Origin: Hamiltosporidium tvaerminnensis
Lineage: Eukaryota > Microsporidia > Dubosqiidae
Direction of reading: 5' to 3'
DNA length: 64,000 nucleotides
Assembly (NCBI GenBank): GCA_022605425.2
Contig: CM061247.1
Coordinates: 669,501 to 733,500 of the forward strand
Shown in pieces: positions 38,101 through 48,599 of the stretch (positions are counted from its first letter, which is position 1; the number at the start of each line of letters is the position of its first letter). The notes under the pieces are model-generated. The model searched no databases and was not told the DNA's origin. It was given only the letters and a program-made list of their open reading frames with translations. The position numbers were made by a program, and so were the translations under genes.

Positions 38101-38976
38101 GTGTCAACACTGCAACACGTCTAGAAAAACAGTAGAACATTTAGCAACGAGATGTGAAAAAATGCTTGGTCATGACTATACTAGACGACACAATGAAGTG
38201 GTACGATGTATACATTTGCTCTTGTTAAATAAATATAAATTCAAGTCTTTAAAACGAATCAGAAGCCACTCAGTTCAAGAAATTCTTGATAATGAGTATG
38301 CAGAGATAAGAGTGGACATCAGAATAAAAACTGATGTCAAAATTCGAAATAATAGGCCAGATATATTCGTTTTAGACAAGAGACGAAATAAGATTACCCT
38401 CATTGAAGTAGGAATCACCTCCCAAGACTCACTTCAAATAGTTGAAACAGAGAAACTTAGGAAGTATGACCTATTAGCAAATGAGCTGGGCCTTATTTAC
38501 AAATGTAGTGTAGAGATAATTCCTTATGTGATAACATGGGACGGTATTGTGACAAAATACCATAAGACTTATCTTAAAAGATTACAAATACCCATAAATG
38601 TAGAGGCATACATTCAGTCCATAGTACTTAGGAAAACAGTCGAAATGATTTCCTTCGATCGACGAAGAGGAATTGAGTCAGGACCAAGTGCCGAAGAGAG
38701 CTGGGAGAGAGCGTCATTAAGCGTTATTATATGAGCTGAGATGCATAAACAGCCAACACCCCCCTTAAAAGAAGTGAAGAACGAGGAAGATAGTGTTAAA
38801 CAAGTAAATTCAAAAAATATTTTACCCCTTATTTTAGATGACGTAACCAGACCAGAGGAACCGAGGATAGACATTAATGATAAGTCGGATGTAGAAAAAG
38901 AGAATAAAGTGGTTAAAGTAATGGAAGAAATTAGTTAAACGAGAGAAAATTTGTTAACCCAGAATTTTATTAAATA
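35187..38976 (+). mobile_element. LINE copy B (RLE-type), near full length but broken
   Basis: The most complete copy. A variable Pro/Ser/Thr-rich 5' ORF (35187-35441) leads into ORF text from 35423. In order: charged N-terminal domain (to 36424), RT fingers (36458-37030: LIPKSVPQ, DYRPITCMSNLYKL, GVQGAKEQALLN, motif A ATWIDVKKAYDSIDH), motif B (GILQGDSLSPLLF, 37088), motif C (LFIDDLKLLAKD, 37217), thumb, zinc knuckle (CQHCNTSRKTVEHLATRC, 38103) and a restriction-like endonuclease (RPDIFVLDKRRNKITLIEVG, 38356). The 3' UTR block at 38952 is shared with other copies. Damage includes a TGA at 35789, TAA and TAG around 36422-36450, a frame change at 37030, a one-base loss near 37185 and stops at 37862 and 38732. 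R4/Dong, HERO or NeSL-like placement cannot be settled by eye. Confidence 0.9.
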
Positions 38977-39079
38977 AATAAATTTTAATGGAAAAACTTG
39001 GTACACAATAGAGAAGAATAAAGAGAAACGTTAAGGGGGACCCCGAGCTCTCCAAGGCCTGTAGCGTAGCGAAGTTACT

Positions 39080-39700
39080 TAGTATTACTTAGTGATTTAC
39101 ATCGATGATTCTTCCTAAAAATATATTCGTCAGTGTATTCTCGAAACTAAGCATTTTTTTGAAATTATGTTTTGCTTTAAAACGTAAGAATCTCGACCAA
39201 AAATCTTCTAATGTGTTTGTATGAATACCAAATTTTGATACAAAATTTGTTGAATGGTTAGCACAAACGAAGAAAAATCTTTATTCTTTCTAAATATTGA
39301 TAGGTATGGATGCTATTCATAAAAATATAATGCCTTTCTCAAAGATATAGAATTATATACAGCATTTTTTAAAGCACCCAGCGTTCTAATTAAAACAATT
39401 TGCATATAGAAAGTCTTTTTTTTTCTCGAAATAGCATCAAACATTCATTTTTGGCTAATTATAAGACCCTTAATATACCTTATATTCCATATGACTGTTT
39501 CATTTATTTCAACTATTTCTTCAGGTTAGTCAATTTTTTCAAAAGAATACAAGCAAACATTTTGCAATAGCAATCACAAGTATTTAATCGAGTCTGATAT
39601 AGTTGCATCTGAAAAACCAGGCTTTTCTTTGATGGCTCATATCACAAACGAATGAAAACCCTCAAGCGATATAAATTACAGGAAGAATTCGAATTTTGAA
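39080..39700 (-). pseudogene. ISXO2/Merlin-like transposase relic
   Basis: On the minus strand, broken frames contain motifs of the ISXO2-like (IS1595/Merlin) DDE family: EINETVIWNIRYIKG (39469-39515), MFDAISRKKKTFYMQIVLIRT (near 39400, resembling the family's Q-W-V-F-G-A block), and a C-terminal block with FVSKFGIHTNTLEDFW and RFLRFKAKHNFKKML, matching the family's N-H-S-x-N-F-V ... G-x-H-T-x-x-I-E-x-x-W signature. Several stops and frame changes separate the blocks, so it is inactive. Termini were not identified. A palindromic ggggga/cccc patch at 39035 could be near one end. Confidence 0.55.
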
Positions 39701-39789
39701 GTTTTCAATCGCATAGAAAGAATATTCGGTATACTTTTATCAAAAAACGTACAACGAAAAAATCCTTTTTAGAGAAACAATTAAGCCGT

Positions 39790-39935
39790 TTACAGATTTA
39801 TTACTGTCTTGACCTGTCTCGAGGCACTAAGATAAAAGGTATTTTTATAGAGGCAGGCTCTATCAGTTGAATAAAAGGGTTTGTTAACCGATGTAACCGA
39901 AGATTTATTTTGATAAACCAAGGATTTATTTAAAT
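39790..39935 (-). repeat. Short dispersed repeat, paired with 48305-48455
   Basis: The reverse complement of this stretch aligns with 48305-48455: a ggttacatcggttaacaaaccctttt-like block, gatagagcctgcctctat, accttttatcttagtgcctcgaga. The two copies are in inverted orientation about 8.5 kb apart. The element they belong to is unknown (LTR, or untranslated end of a transposon). Confidence 0.6.
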
Positions 39936-40360
39936 TATTATTTCACTTCGTCGTTTTCCTTTCTTCCAACATTGGGGTTTTCATAAAGTATAATTTTATA
40001 CTTATAAGGGAATTCTATAAACTATATTTATGTAGTAGAATACCATATTTCCTGTCTCCTACATGGCCTACAATTTTTAATGTTTATTTCTTCATTCTTC
40101 CCTATTAAATGGAGCTTTATTCTGATTCTCAAACCGGCATATTCTTATTATATATGCTAATATCATCGTTCATCTGATTTAGACGAACTAAGATTACGTA
40201 AATATTTTCTATTTACTTTTTTGTATTTAAAATCACCTATTCTTTTTGAATTGAAAATTTTGTTCTGTTTAGTGCTTAGTGATCTTACTTGATTACTTAT
40301 TTCTTGTATGTTTATCAAATTATTTCTTCTGAGGGTATCTTATCAATTATTGTTTTTTAT

Positions 40361-40398
40361 TGTCGCGGTCCATAACGCCCCCATGTCTTTTGTGCTCC
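40361..40398 (+). repeat. Left terminal inverted repeat of Ginger-like element
   Basis: Starts TGTCGCGGTCC and shares a run of 16 or more bases (cccccatgtcttttgtgc) with the complement of 46644-46681. Confidence 0.65.
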
Positions 40399-40609
40399 GT
40401 TATTTCTAACACCCCCCCCCAGATTAAAATATGAAATATTTTGTCTCTAAATATAGTAAGAGCCAAGTGAAAATAAATGTTTATATACTCTTAATATTAT
40501 TTTTCCCTCCAAAAATATAAATCGTAATGAATTTTAAAAATAAAACCATTTCCTTCTATCTTAACAAGTTTTATTTTTAAAATGACACATATTTAAAAAA
40601 AAAGAAAAA

Positions 40610-41250
40610 AACAAAATTAAATTAAATCTGCTTTGTTGCGCCTTTGTAGAGAGTTATTTTTTTACCATTAATGTTTTCTAATTCTACCATATTATTAATA
40701 AAAAAATTTTGTTACTGTAGAGATAGAATCATCCTAAAAAGAATCTAACGGAGCGCGGTTAGTCTTTGTATTCAGGTAAAAATCTTTTTTTTAACAATAA
40801 TTTATCACTAATAAAAAGATTTCATAACGGTTTATTTGAATCCTTATTTTCTATAATTCTTTTTTAACATTTTTCCAAATGTTAACATACTTCCGTATTG
40901 ATTTAAAAATTATTATTAATCTAAAAAGAATTAGTTTTTGAAGATGAAGCCAGATATCAAGACCCATTTACTTCATTATATATTTCAGATGCAATCTCTA
41001 AATTACGCAGTGTATTTATATCCTGGATCATGTTTTCTTGCTGTTGATACATCACAACAAATTTCGTCGACAAATACTAAGTCATCTTTTAGTTCCTCTT
41101 CCTCTATACTATTAGAAAACAAGAATATAAATCTATATTGACCATTCCAAAGCTTAATGATGATTTATTTGAGACACTATGTATTGTTCTATTATAAGCC
41201 CATATAATACCCCATAAAAATCGATTCATCTTTTTGTATCAGTAACATAT
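40610..41250 (-). pseudogene. Integrase C-terminal part (decayed)
   Basis: On the minus strand the segment directly adjoining the mariner reads FLWGIIWAYNRTIHSVSNKS, the typical end of a retroviral-type integrase core (W-x-Y-N-x-T-x-H-x-x-T-x-x-S-P). Downstream text aligns with 49411-49800 of the plus-strand integrase relic and continues to a C-terminal block ending near 40610. Frames are broken. The N-terminal part of the same gene lies across the mariner at 45950-46330. Confidence 0.55.
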
Positions 41251-41472
41251 ACTCCCTCCGTCCGGTAATATGGTATACATTTCAACAAAAACCATAGATT
41301 ATCGTGAATATAAAAATAAATAGGCAACTGTCATGACATTGTCATAGTAAATATTTTTGACAATATAACTTAAAATATTTAACTTTAGTAATATCATTCT
41401 TAGTTAAAAAGTTACGTTTCAAACATCTGTGTTTCTTAAGGTAAGAAAAATTAGTACCACTGCAAGACGAAT

Positions 41473-42804
41473 ATGGAAAATAAGGAAGGAAATTTGTTAA
41501 ATTTGGAAAAAAGAGATTCAAAATATAAACAGTTAACTAAAGAACAACGTCAAGGTATTTTAGAAAAATTGTTACAGCAGATGAATGAGAATAAGTTAAA
41601 GCACGTTGCCATCAACGAAGTTTCTGCCTTTCAAGTTTCTCAGCTAACCGTTAGCAGAATTTGGCATGCAGCAAAAACTCAATACAGAAAGGGCAAGATA
41701 TGTGCCGATGTTTCTTCAAAAAAGAAAAAAATATGCGGAAGAAAACCTAAAGAATATTCGAGCAAATTAGCGCAAATAAAGAATACGCCATTAAATCGTC
41801 GAAGAACGCCCCGCAGTCTTTTCTTTGCAATTGATATTCTAAAATCAACTTTGTTTGATATATTCAAGTCGGGAAAGTATATCAAGAGAATATCTTCTAA
41901 AGTTAAACCAGCTTTAACAATAAAAATAAAATGGACAGATTAAAATTTTGCTCGTCTAAAGTAAATCTTGCTAATAATGGAGATTTGCTTTTTGATAATT
42001 TGTACGACTACGTTCACATTGATGAAAAGTGGTATTATCTAACTATAGTTAAGCGCTCTTTTTACTTAATGTTAAACCAAGAAAAACGGAGAGAAACTGC
42101 AAAAGTAAGAGATTTATTACGAAAATAATGTTCATGACTGCAGTAGCTCGACCACGCTATGATGCACATCGAAAACTTTATTTTGATGGGAAAATTGGAA
42201 TATGGCTATTTGTTTATCAAGAACCAGCTCAAAGAAATTCTAAGAATAGGGCTAAAAAAACAATGATAACAAAAAATTTGGAATCTGTTACAGCAGTACA
42301 TTGCAAAAACATGATCATTGATAATGTAATTCCCGCAATTAAATCTAAATTTCCGCCAGTATACAAAAAGAAAACAATTTACGTACAACAAGACAATGCA
42401 AAACCCCATTTTTCGGATAATGATGCATATATTGTCGCTCTTGGTTCTGCTAATAACTGGAATATTAAATCTAAGGCGCAACCGGCAAATAGCTCCGATT
42501 TAAATGTTCTTGATTTAGGTTTTTTCAACTCCATACAATAGCTGCAACATGAATCTTCGCCATACACAATTGACGAATAAATAAATTGTGTTCAAGATGC
42601 ATTTCATCAATTAGAAGCGAATACTCTTGATAACGTTTTTACAACATTGCAAGCATGTATGGAGTCAATTTTGTTAGCCGATGGAGGAAATGGCTATAAA
42701 ATACCTTATTTAAGTAAAAGAAAACTTCGTCGCGAAGATCGACAGCTAGAAAAATATTTATGTTCCAAAGAAGTATACAATAAATCCAAATCAAATTTCG
42801 AGTG
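41473..42804 (+). pseudogene. Mariner (DD39D) transposase, catalytic triad kept but frames broken
   Basis: Open segments 41473-41943, 41931-42128 and 42128-42541, plus a tail to the stop at 42802-42804, read as one protein: N-terminal helix-turn-helix (QVSQLTVSRIWHAAK), CGRKPKEYS, then VHIDEKWYYLT (first Asp), QQDNAKPHFSDND (second Asp) and NVLDLGFFNSIQ (third Asp). There are 39 residues between the last two, the DD39D spacing of plant-type mariners. Two frameshifts (near 41930 and 42128) and stops at 42539 and 42578 disable it. Downstream text (QACMESILLADGGNGYKIP) is conserved with copy 1. Confidence 0.88.
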
Positions 42805-42820
42805 AACTTATTAATATTAA

Positions 42821-45755
42821 CCCTTTGCACTCGTATATTGATGGCGCTTTTATTACACCGTACTCGTATTAATATTTAGGTAAGTTATGTATCAACTCGG
42901 ATTTTTTTTTTACATTCTATCAAAACAAAAACATTTTTATAGCAATACACTTCAATAAAACATAATATTCACTAAAAAAAGATATAATTATTTTTTTTTA
43001 TATTAGGCTATAGAGGTTGGCCAGGAAAAGTAAGAGTCTGTACTGTATGTATTAGAATAACTTTTATTTTTAAGAACTAAAAAAAATGAAAAAATAATTT
43101 AGTTAATACAAAAATAATAAGAAACCGACATGTAAAAAAAAAGACAATGAACGTGAAATTTGTTTGAAAAAAAATAATCTAAAAATATAGATACAAACAT
43201 AAAATATTGTGTGTGGGTAAAATCTTTATATAATAATGCCTATCCAACTACATCTATTTATTACTTAAAGCTAAATAAACATGAGTAAGCTATTTCAAAA
43301 AATTAAACATTATAGTTTATAATTCTGTAATGTGTGGTACCGTTCAAAACAGTCACCTATGTAAAGTCCTGGTTTGCGAGTGCATATGCTGCAAATTTAA
43401 CTGGTTCCATGCCTTCCACTTAGCACTTTACGATTGGTGCACACCAAGCAGTCCTTTTTCCCTTCATTTTGACGCATGATGTGTAATTTTCTGTTCAAAC
43501 GTTCTTCTTTGTCTGTTGTAGACGGTCTTCCATGGGTCTTAGAACCCTCTCAATAATTTTGAGTCAATCCGTACACAATTTCCCTTACGAATTTGAAGTG
43601 ATTTATAGGTCTTTTGTTTTGACGAATTTGGACAATTTTATAACGTAAATACGCGTTTACGCTAGATGCCTCCAATCCCCAGAAAAATAATTTGCGCCAC
43701 CACTTCAGTGATTTCCTAAGAAAGCAATAGAATGTTGCATAGGAATCAGCCCGATCTACGCCTCCCATGTATTTATTATAATTTACAATAATATGTGGTA
43801 TGTGTATGACTTGGATGTTGCCTCCTCATACTCGACGATTTCCCGGTTCAGTTCCCGAAACATCCCAGCTAGATAGTGCGAGGATAATTCTTTTATCTTT
43901 CCATGCTGATAATAATATATTTCCTGACCGACACGCAAACGTATTATTTTCAGAAAATCTTGGTTTTTTTGTAGAATTAGGTTGAAACTTCCTGTTACTC
44001 TGTATTGTGCCTGTAAAATGAATATTTAGCTTCAACAGTTCCCGAGCAAGTGGCAAGCTTGTGTAATACCTGTCAGTAAAAATATGGTATCCCGTACTTC
44101 CAGGATTACTATCTAGTAATTTATTGCATAATTCTAGTACAATTCTAGTGCTTACTGGAAGATCGGGTCGTATCAAATCTTCTGAGGTCAAGCTGCCATA
44201 ATACGGCAAAATAGAATAAACATACCCAGTGTTTGCATCTGCCATGACATACATACTTATTCCCCATTTGGTGGCTTTATTGGGATTGTATGTCAACAAA
44301 CTTATTTTTCCTTTGAATCCGACTACCGACTCGTCCACAGATATTTCTCGAGATGGAACACAATGTTCCTTGAACCGCTCATCCAAGAAGTCTAAATAAT
44401 CTCGCACTTTTTGAGTTCGGGCTCGAAGGCTTTTATTTATTGGGATTATTTTAATTTAAATGGAGCATCCAGAATATTTGCAAAAACCTTTCTCTCCTTA
44501 AGATATTACCAAAGAAAGGTATTTTAGCATTAAAATTTTGGGTCCAATATTCTTGGATATTTGCAAGTGTTATTGTGCCCATATTCAACACAACTCCAAG
44601 GAAAGCCCGAAATTCCTCCACGGTAACATCGAACCACGAGTGCCACGTAGATCTTATTGAGAGTCTTTTTTGGGTAATTTTATTTCGTGCATACCTATTT
44701 GTCTCAGTTACTATTTTTTCAATAAGTTCATCGGTGAAGAACAATTTAAAAAAATCTAGAGGTTTAGTGCAGTCAACAGGGATTTGTGGCCCTTCATTTC
44801 TAACACCAGAAATAAAATCAAACCTCTTTGGTGGATTATCTTCGATTGAAAATCCTTCCATGGCCGATTGTCTCTGGTTTCGCTTACATCCTCTTCACTG
44901 CTTGAAGTTGATGGCAATGGTATTGTTCTACTTCTTTTATTCACTATGATATCACTACTAAAGTCATTATCATTTTCTTCGTTTTCATTATCATCCACGA
45001 AGTTAGTGAAACTATTTTTATCGCATTCTTCTTTATCCCCAAATGAGTCCATAAAAAACTCATCATCGCTAATGTCTATCTCATTCACAATCTCACCACG
45101 TGAATCTTTTTTCGACATTTTAAAGGTATAAAATAATCCAAAGTTTAGTAAAAATTAACGTACATTATGCCGATATAGATAGATCGGAAGCACGGACAAT
45201 ACTGACTTAGCTAGGGCATGTTTACAAAAAATTACGGAAGAAGAAACAATCACTCTAAGCGGCTAGATTAGAAACAACAATGGGATAAGGTAAACAAAGA
45301 CTAGAAACTCAGTTTATATGTGTTATGAGGAGTCGAACGAATTATAAGTTTTTAAAAATTAACTACTGCACAGAAAATAAGCCGAATCTCTTTGTTCACC
45401 AGCTAGGGAGAGACTAATCCCTTTTTATTGTCATCCTAGGGCCGTGCTCATTGTTGATTTTGACTCGAAATTTCTTTTACAAGAACAGAGAAGAGATTTT
45501 TTTCTGATGTGATTGGACTATTGTTTGGTTTTATCTTCTATTTAATCCCTTTTCAGCTCTGGATTATATTTATTTACTTAATTTCATATAAATATCTCCT
45601 CAGCAGACTAAAGAGCAAAAGATAAACGCATATTATATATTATTATTGCATTTCACCTTTATGATAAAATGTATTATGTCGCTTATACGGCGACATATGA
45701 GCGCAACAGTAAAACATAGTGTGTCGTCTATACGGCGACATACGAGTGCAAAGGG
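42821..45755 (-). mobile_element. piggyBac element (TTAA insertion)
   Basis: Exact TTAA duplications (42817-42820 and 45756-45759) flank a 2935-bp element with terminal inverted repeats CCCTTTGCACTCGTAT at both ends. Right subterminal DNA carries two copies of a tatacggcgacatac/atgagcg/tgcaa motif (45685-45710 and 45729-45752). The transposase runs on the minus strand. It sits inside the 3' untranslated end of mariner copy 2, between its stop codon and its right TIR. Confidence 0.95.
43310..45118 (-). pseudogene. piggyBac transposase, broken
   Basis: About 600 codons in order: acidic N-terminus (MSKKDSRGEIVNEIDISDDE), DDE_Tnp_1_7 domain (FRAFLGVVLNMG; RARTQKVRDYLDFLDERF), first Asp in ISVDESVVGFKGK (44325-44345), second in HIFTDRYYTSLPL (44080), third in MGGVDRADS (43768), and a Cys-rich C-terminal finger (CLVC, CSIC, GDCFERYH; 43330-43470). 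All three catalytic Asp survive. Damage: frame changes near 44865 and 44450, and in-frame stops at 43826-43828, 43550-43552 and about 43400. The breaks are few, so inactivation looks recent relative to the LINE fragments. Confidence 0.88.
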
Positions 45756-45949
45756 TTAATATTAATATTTATTTTTTTAAATTTTATTTAATATTTACAT
45801 TAATATTTATTAAAATGTTTCAAATAAAGGTAATATAATAAACTTGTCATGTACATTTTTGATTTATTTTATTTTTTCGCAAATGTATACCATATTTCCG
45901 GACAAAAAAATCGCTAAAATGTATACCATATTATCGGAAGGAGAGAGTA

Positions 45950-46330
45950 ACTTATTTTTACTAACTATTTTTTTATGTTTGATTCATCCGTTCAATTTGT
46001 CTCGAGCCTTTGGACTTATGTGTCTTCCTTATATGATTTAAATTTCAAGAGCAGTTAGCTATGTTTCCGGCAATTTATTTTGGAATTCTTTACCATTATC
46101 CGATTGAATTGCTACTGGAATACCAAAATTATAATAGAAATTTATATGAATCTTCTACGAACTGTGAAGTCCTGTTGATCGTCTTAAACCACCAGAAATG
46201 CGTTATAAGAGTGTCCGCTATGTTTCAACTCTAATAATCCGATCATTTTGATCAGCGTACTTATAAGATCTACACAATCGATCATAAATAAACTATACTT
46301 TTTTTCAAATTTATTCATTGGTAAGAGTCG
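45950..46330 (-). pseudogene. Integrase core, N-terminal and central part (decayed)
   Basis: On the minus strand the text includes KKYSLFMIDCVDL (first catalytic Asp region) and FGIPVAIQSDNGKEF (second Asp, S-D-N-G-x-E-F motif). It aligns with 48920-49140 of the plus-strand relic. It continues across the mariner insertion into 40610-41250. Confidence 0.65.
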
Positions 46331-46643
46331 GTTGCTCATAGATTTGTTTCCTCGTAACACGTTATTGCATTATAAAACATTTATTCGGTCTATAATATCA
46401 AATAATGGCAAGCCGTAAAACTTTGCATTGAGACAAGTTGTATATCTATTGCCTGTTAATCGTTTGATTTAAAAGACTTTATTTGACTATATAAATATAG
46501 AAATATAGAAATATAATAGGAGCAATAGAAGGTGGAGTAAATACGAAATAACCCGAAAATTATAGGATAGAAATATAATACAAAATACATATTTCTATTA
46601 TAAACAATGGTGTTTTTCTATAAAAAACTGCATTAGAAATACA

Positions 46644-46681
46644 GGTGCACAAAAGACATGGGGGCACTAAAGGCCGTGACT
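46644..46681 (-). repeat. Right terminal inverted repeat of Ginger-like element
   Basis: The complement starts aGTCACGGCC and shares the GCCCCCATGTCTTTTGTGC run with the left end at 40361-40398. The outermost base differs from the left end. Confidence 0.6.
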
Positions 46682-46683
46682 TA

Positions 46684-48165
46684 GTTTAACTCCTTTTGCA
46701 AACTCTTTTTCAGGTTTAAATACAAACGAGAAAAAATATCATTTTCATATCGGTGAAAACCAGAATGTAAAGGGTGTAGAAATGAGAATGATTTCGAGTG
46801 TCCTGGGGAAACATCGGAATCATAGAATGAAATTCTCCCGATAATCACCAATATAACTCTAAGGAAACAAATATTTTCCAATAATGATCGGGAAGGCCTA
46901 ATTACAAAGACATTGGAAGGCTATTCTATGCCTGCAATCGCCTAGATGTATCGAATAAATTACCAGACGGTTAATAGTATCGTTAAACGATATTTAATAA
47001 CCGGCCTGATATTTGTCGAGAAAAAAATTGAGGATAGGCGCTTAAAATTAACTTTGGAAATCAAAGAGAACTTACAAACCTTTGTTGATCTGGAGTGTTC
47101 AAAAACCCTGCATGGGTTGGCAGAATGAAACATAATTACATTTAATGTTTGTATGTGTGGTATTATTTTTAGCTCAAAAATATAATGTTTTTATTTTATA
47201 TTTTAAAATTAGAAAAGGGGGTGTCAAGATGAATAAAACCAATAAAGACAATTATTTTATTTATAAAAACAATTCTTTGTATAATAACAAAGAAACGGTG
47301 AGCAGGAAGACGATCTACTTGTATGAGACGTACTTGAAACTTAGCTGCTTTCCAGAAAATTACGGCAGCGTGTCAAATAAAACAAATGACCGAAACTAAA
47401 AGAGTTACTATGAAACTCCAAAGCGTGTAACTTTGTTGCCTTAGCGTATAAATTCACCTTCAACAATTGAGCTCAGGATCAATTACGCAATTAGTTTTCG
47501 TGAGTTAGAGGTTGACAACATGACAAAAACTTTGTATTTTTATATGAAGTTGGGTTTTCGGTAGTAACACGCTCCGACAAAGGTCGTAATATGAGAGGTG
47601 AATCTGCCTACCTATATGTAACTAAAGCCCGAAGTATTAATGTTTCAGTAGTCGCAGCAATGAACAAATATGGTATAAATACCATGGAATTCATTAGAGC
47701 GCCTTTAATGAAGAGGACTTCAAATTATCCATTAAGGAGATTAATGAAAGTAGTCATCGGCAAGGAATTTTAACTCCTATATTTGTAATGGACAATGCGA
47801 GAATTCATCACTATTGTGGATTGAATGATGATGAGGAAATTGCTTCGTATCGAATAAAATATCCTTGAACTTACTCTCCATTTCTTGATCCAATTGAGAA
47901 TGTGTTCTCAGTTTGAAAAAATAAAGTAATTCGAGGTGGTGCTCGTACAGAGCCTCAGTTGAGAATATTAATTTGTGAAAAATTTTATGATATCACGGGA
48001 GAATATTTTAGTTCTTTTTACCGTAAAATGTTAGGCTATTTGCAAAAGGCTGAAGTAGGACAGGTGATTCTTGAATAATAAATCTCAAGGGCAATTTATA
48101 CTTTTATTTTTTAATTTTTTTGAAAAATAATTATTATATTGATTGCAAGGATTATATTATTCCTC
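46684..48165 (+). mobile_element. Tc1/IS630-like element, decayed copy
   Basis: Aligns along its length with the better copy at 50044-51688: aactctttttcagg at the start, a gattgcaaggattat unit of the terminal array at 48138, and transposase text between. Recognisable pieces are a helix-turn-helix region (46861-47100), MDNARIHHY (near 47790), YSPFLDPIENVFS (47870-47910) and a C-terminal LRILICEKFYDITGEY block ending at a TAA near 48078. Numerous stops and frameshifts are present. The left terminal array is missing, apparently cut where the Ginger-like element ends. Spacing between the last catalytic Asp and Glu is 34 here. Confidence 0.75.
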
Positions 48166-48304
48166 GAAAATCCTTAAATTGTTTTTTCTTTGAGTAATTT
48201 GTGATGCTGTAGTATTCTAGCGCAAAATGATAGGTTATTGGGCTTCCTTATAAAATATTTACATATTTTATTTAGCCCCCAATGGTGGAATAAAGGCAAA
48301 TAAA

Positions 48305-48455
48305 GAATTAGATTAAAAAATTAAATTAACTTTTTATTAATAAAGACAACTTTTTGGTTACACAGGTTACAAAACCTTTAACTTAAATGATAAAGCCTGT
48401 CTCTATCAAAGATGCCTTTTATCTGGGTGCCTCGAGAGAGGTTACGACAAGCATT
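48305..48455 (+). repeat. Short dispersed repeat, paired with 39790-39935
   Basis: Inverted partner of 39790-39935, sharing ggttacacaggttacaaaacc-like text, gcctgtctctatca and gccttttatctgggtgcctcgagag. It lies between the Tc1-like relic and the second integrase relic. Confidence 0.6.
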
Positions 48456-48599
48456 CATATTATTTGATTCCTTTTTTATATATTTATTATGTATATAGAA
48501 ATGTAATGTAAGTACTTACCAAAGATTGTATGTTGTAAAAATAGGCAAGAAAGCGAAATTTTTACAACATATTTAAAAACCGGTCTATGTCCAGCTGGG

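Larger units (their letters stand above)
41252..45947 (+). mobile_element. Mariner element copy 2, split by piggyBac
   Basis: Bounded by TA (41250-41251 and 45948-45949) with TIRs CTCCCTCCGTCCGG at the left and CTCTCTCCTTCCGA (complement) at the right, plus the internal TIR-core copy at 45879-45904. Removing the piggyBac and one TTAA leaves about 1757 bp, essentially the size of copy 1. The sequence flanking the piggyBac (aacttattaatattaa and ttaatattaatattta) rejoins in register with copy 1, proving a clean insertion. Confidence 0.92.
40361..46681 (-). mobile_element. Ginger-like integrase DNA transposon, carrying nested mariner and piggyBac
   Basis: Imperfect terminal inverted repeats of about 38 bases flank the block: the left end starts TGTCGCGGTCC and continues to GCCCCCATGTCTTTTGTGC; the right end (complement) starts aGTCACGGCC and continues to GCCCCCATGTCTTTTGTGC. 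Inside, on the minus strand, lie two parts of one retroviral-type integrase gene (see separate entries), split by the mariner at 41252-45947. Without the insertion the element would be about 1.6 kb. Integrase plus TGTNR-type TIRs and no RT or gag is the definition of Ginger elements. The target duplication is unclear (flanks ttat and ttag/tagt). Confidence 0.6.

Noticed and set aside
39030-39060. Possible short palindrome gggggaccccgagctc as a hairpin terminator or element end
   Set aside because: Too short, with no partner found. Mentioned only as a possible edge of the Merlin-like relic.
43800-45131. Plus-strand ORFs over the piggyBac transposase, such as 44575-44949 and 44868-45131
   Set aside because: Antisense shadows of the transposase, whose DDE motifs are on the minus strand.
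47145-47399. 84-codon ORF inside the decayed Tc1-like copy
   Set aside because: Its frame does not match the transposase at that position. It arises from inserted or decayed sequence and has no start motif.
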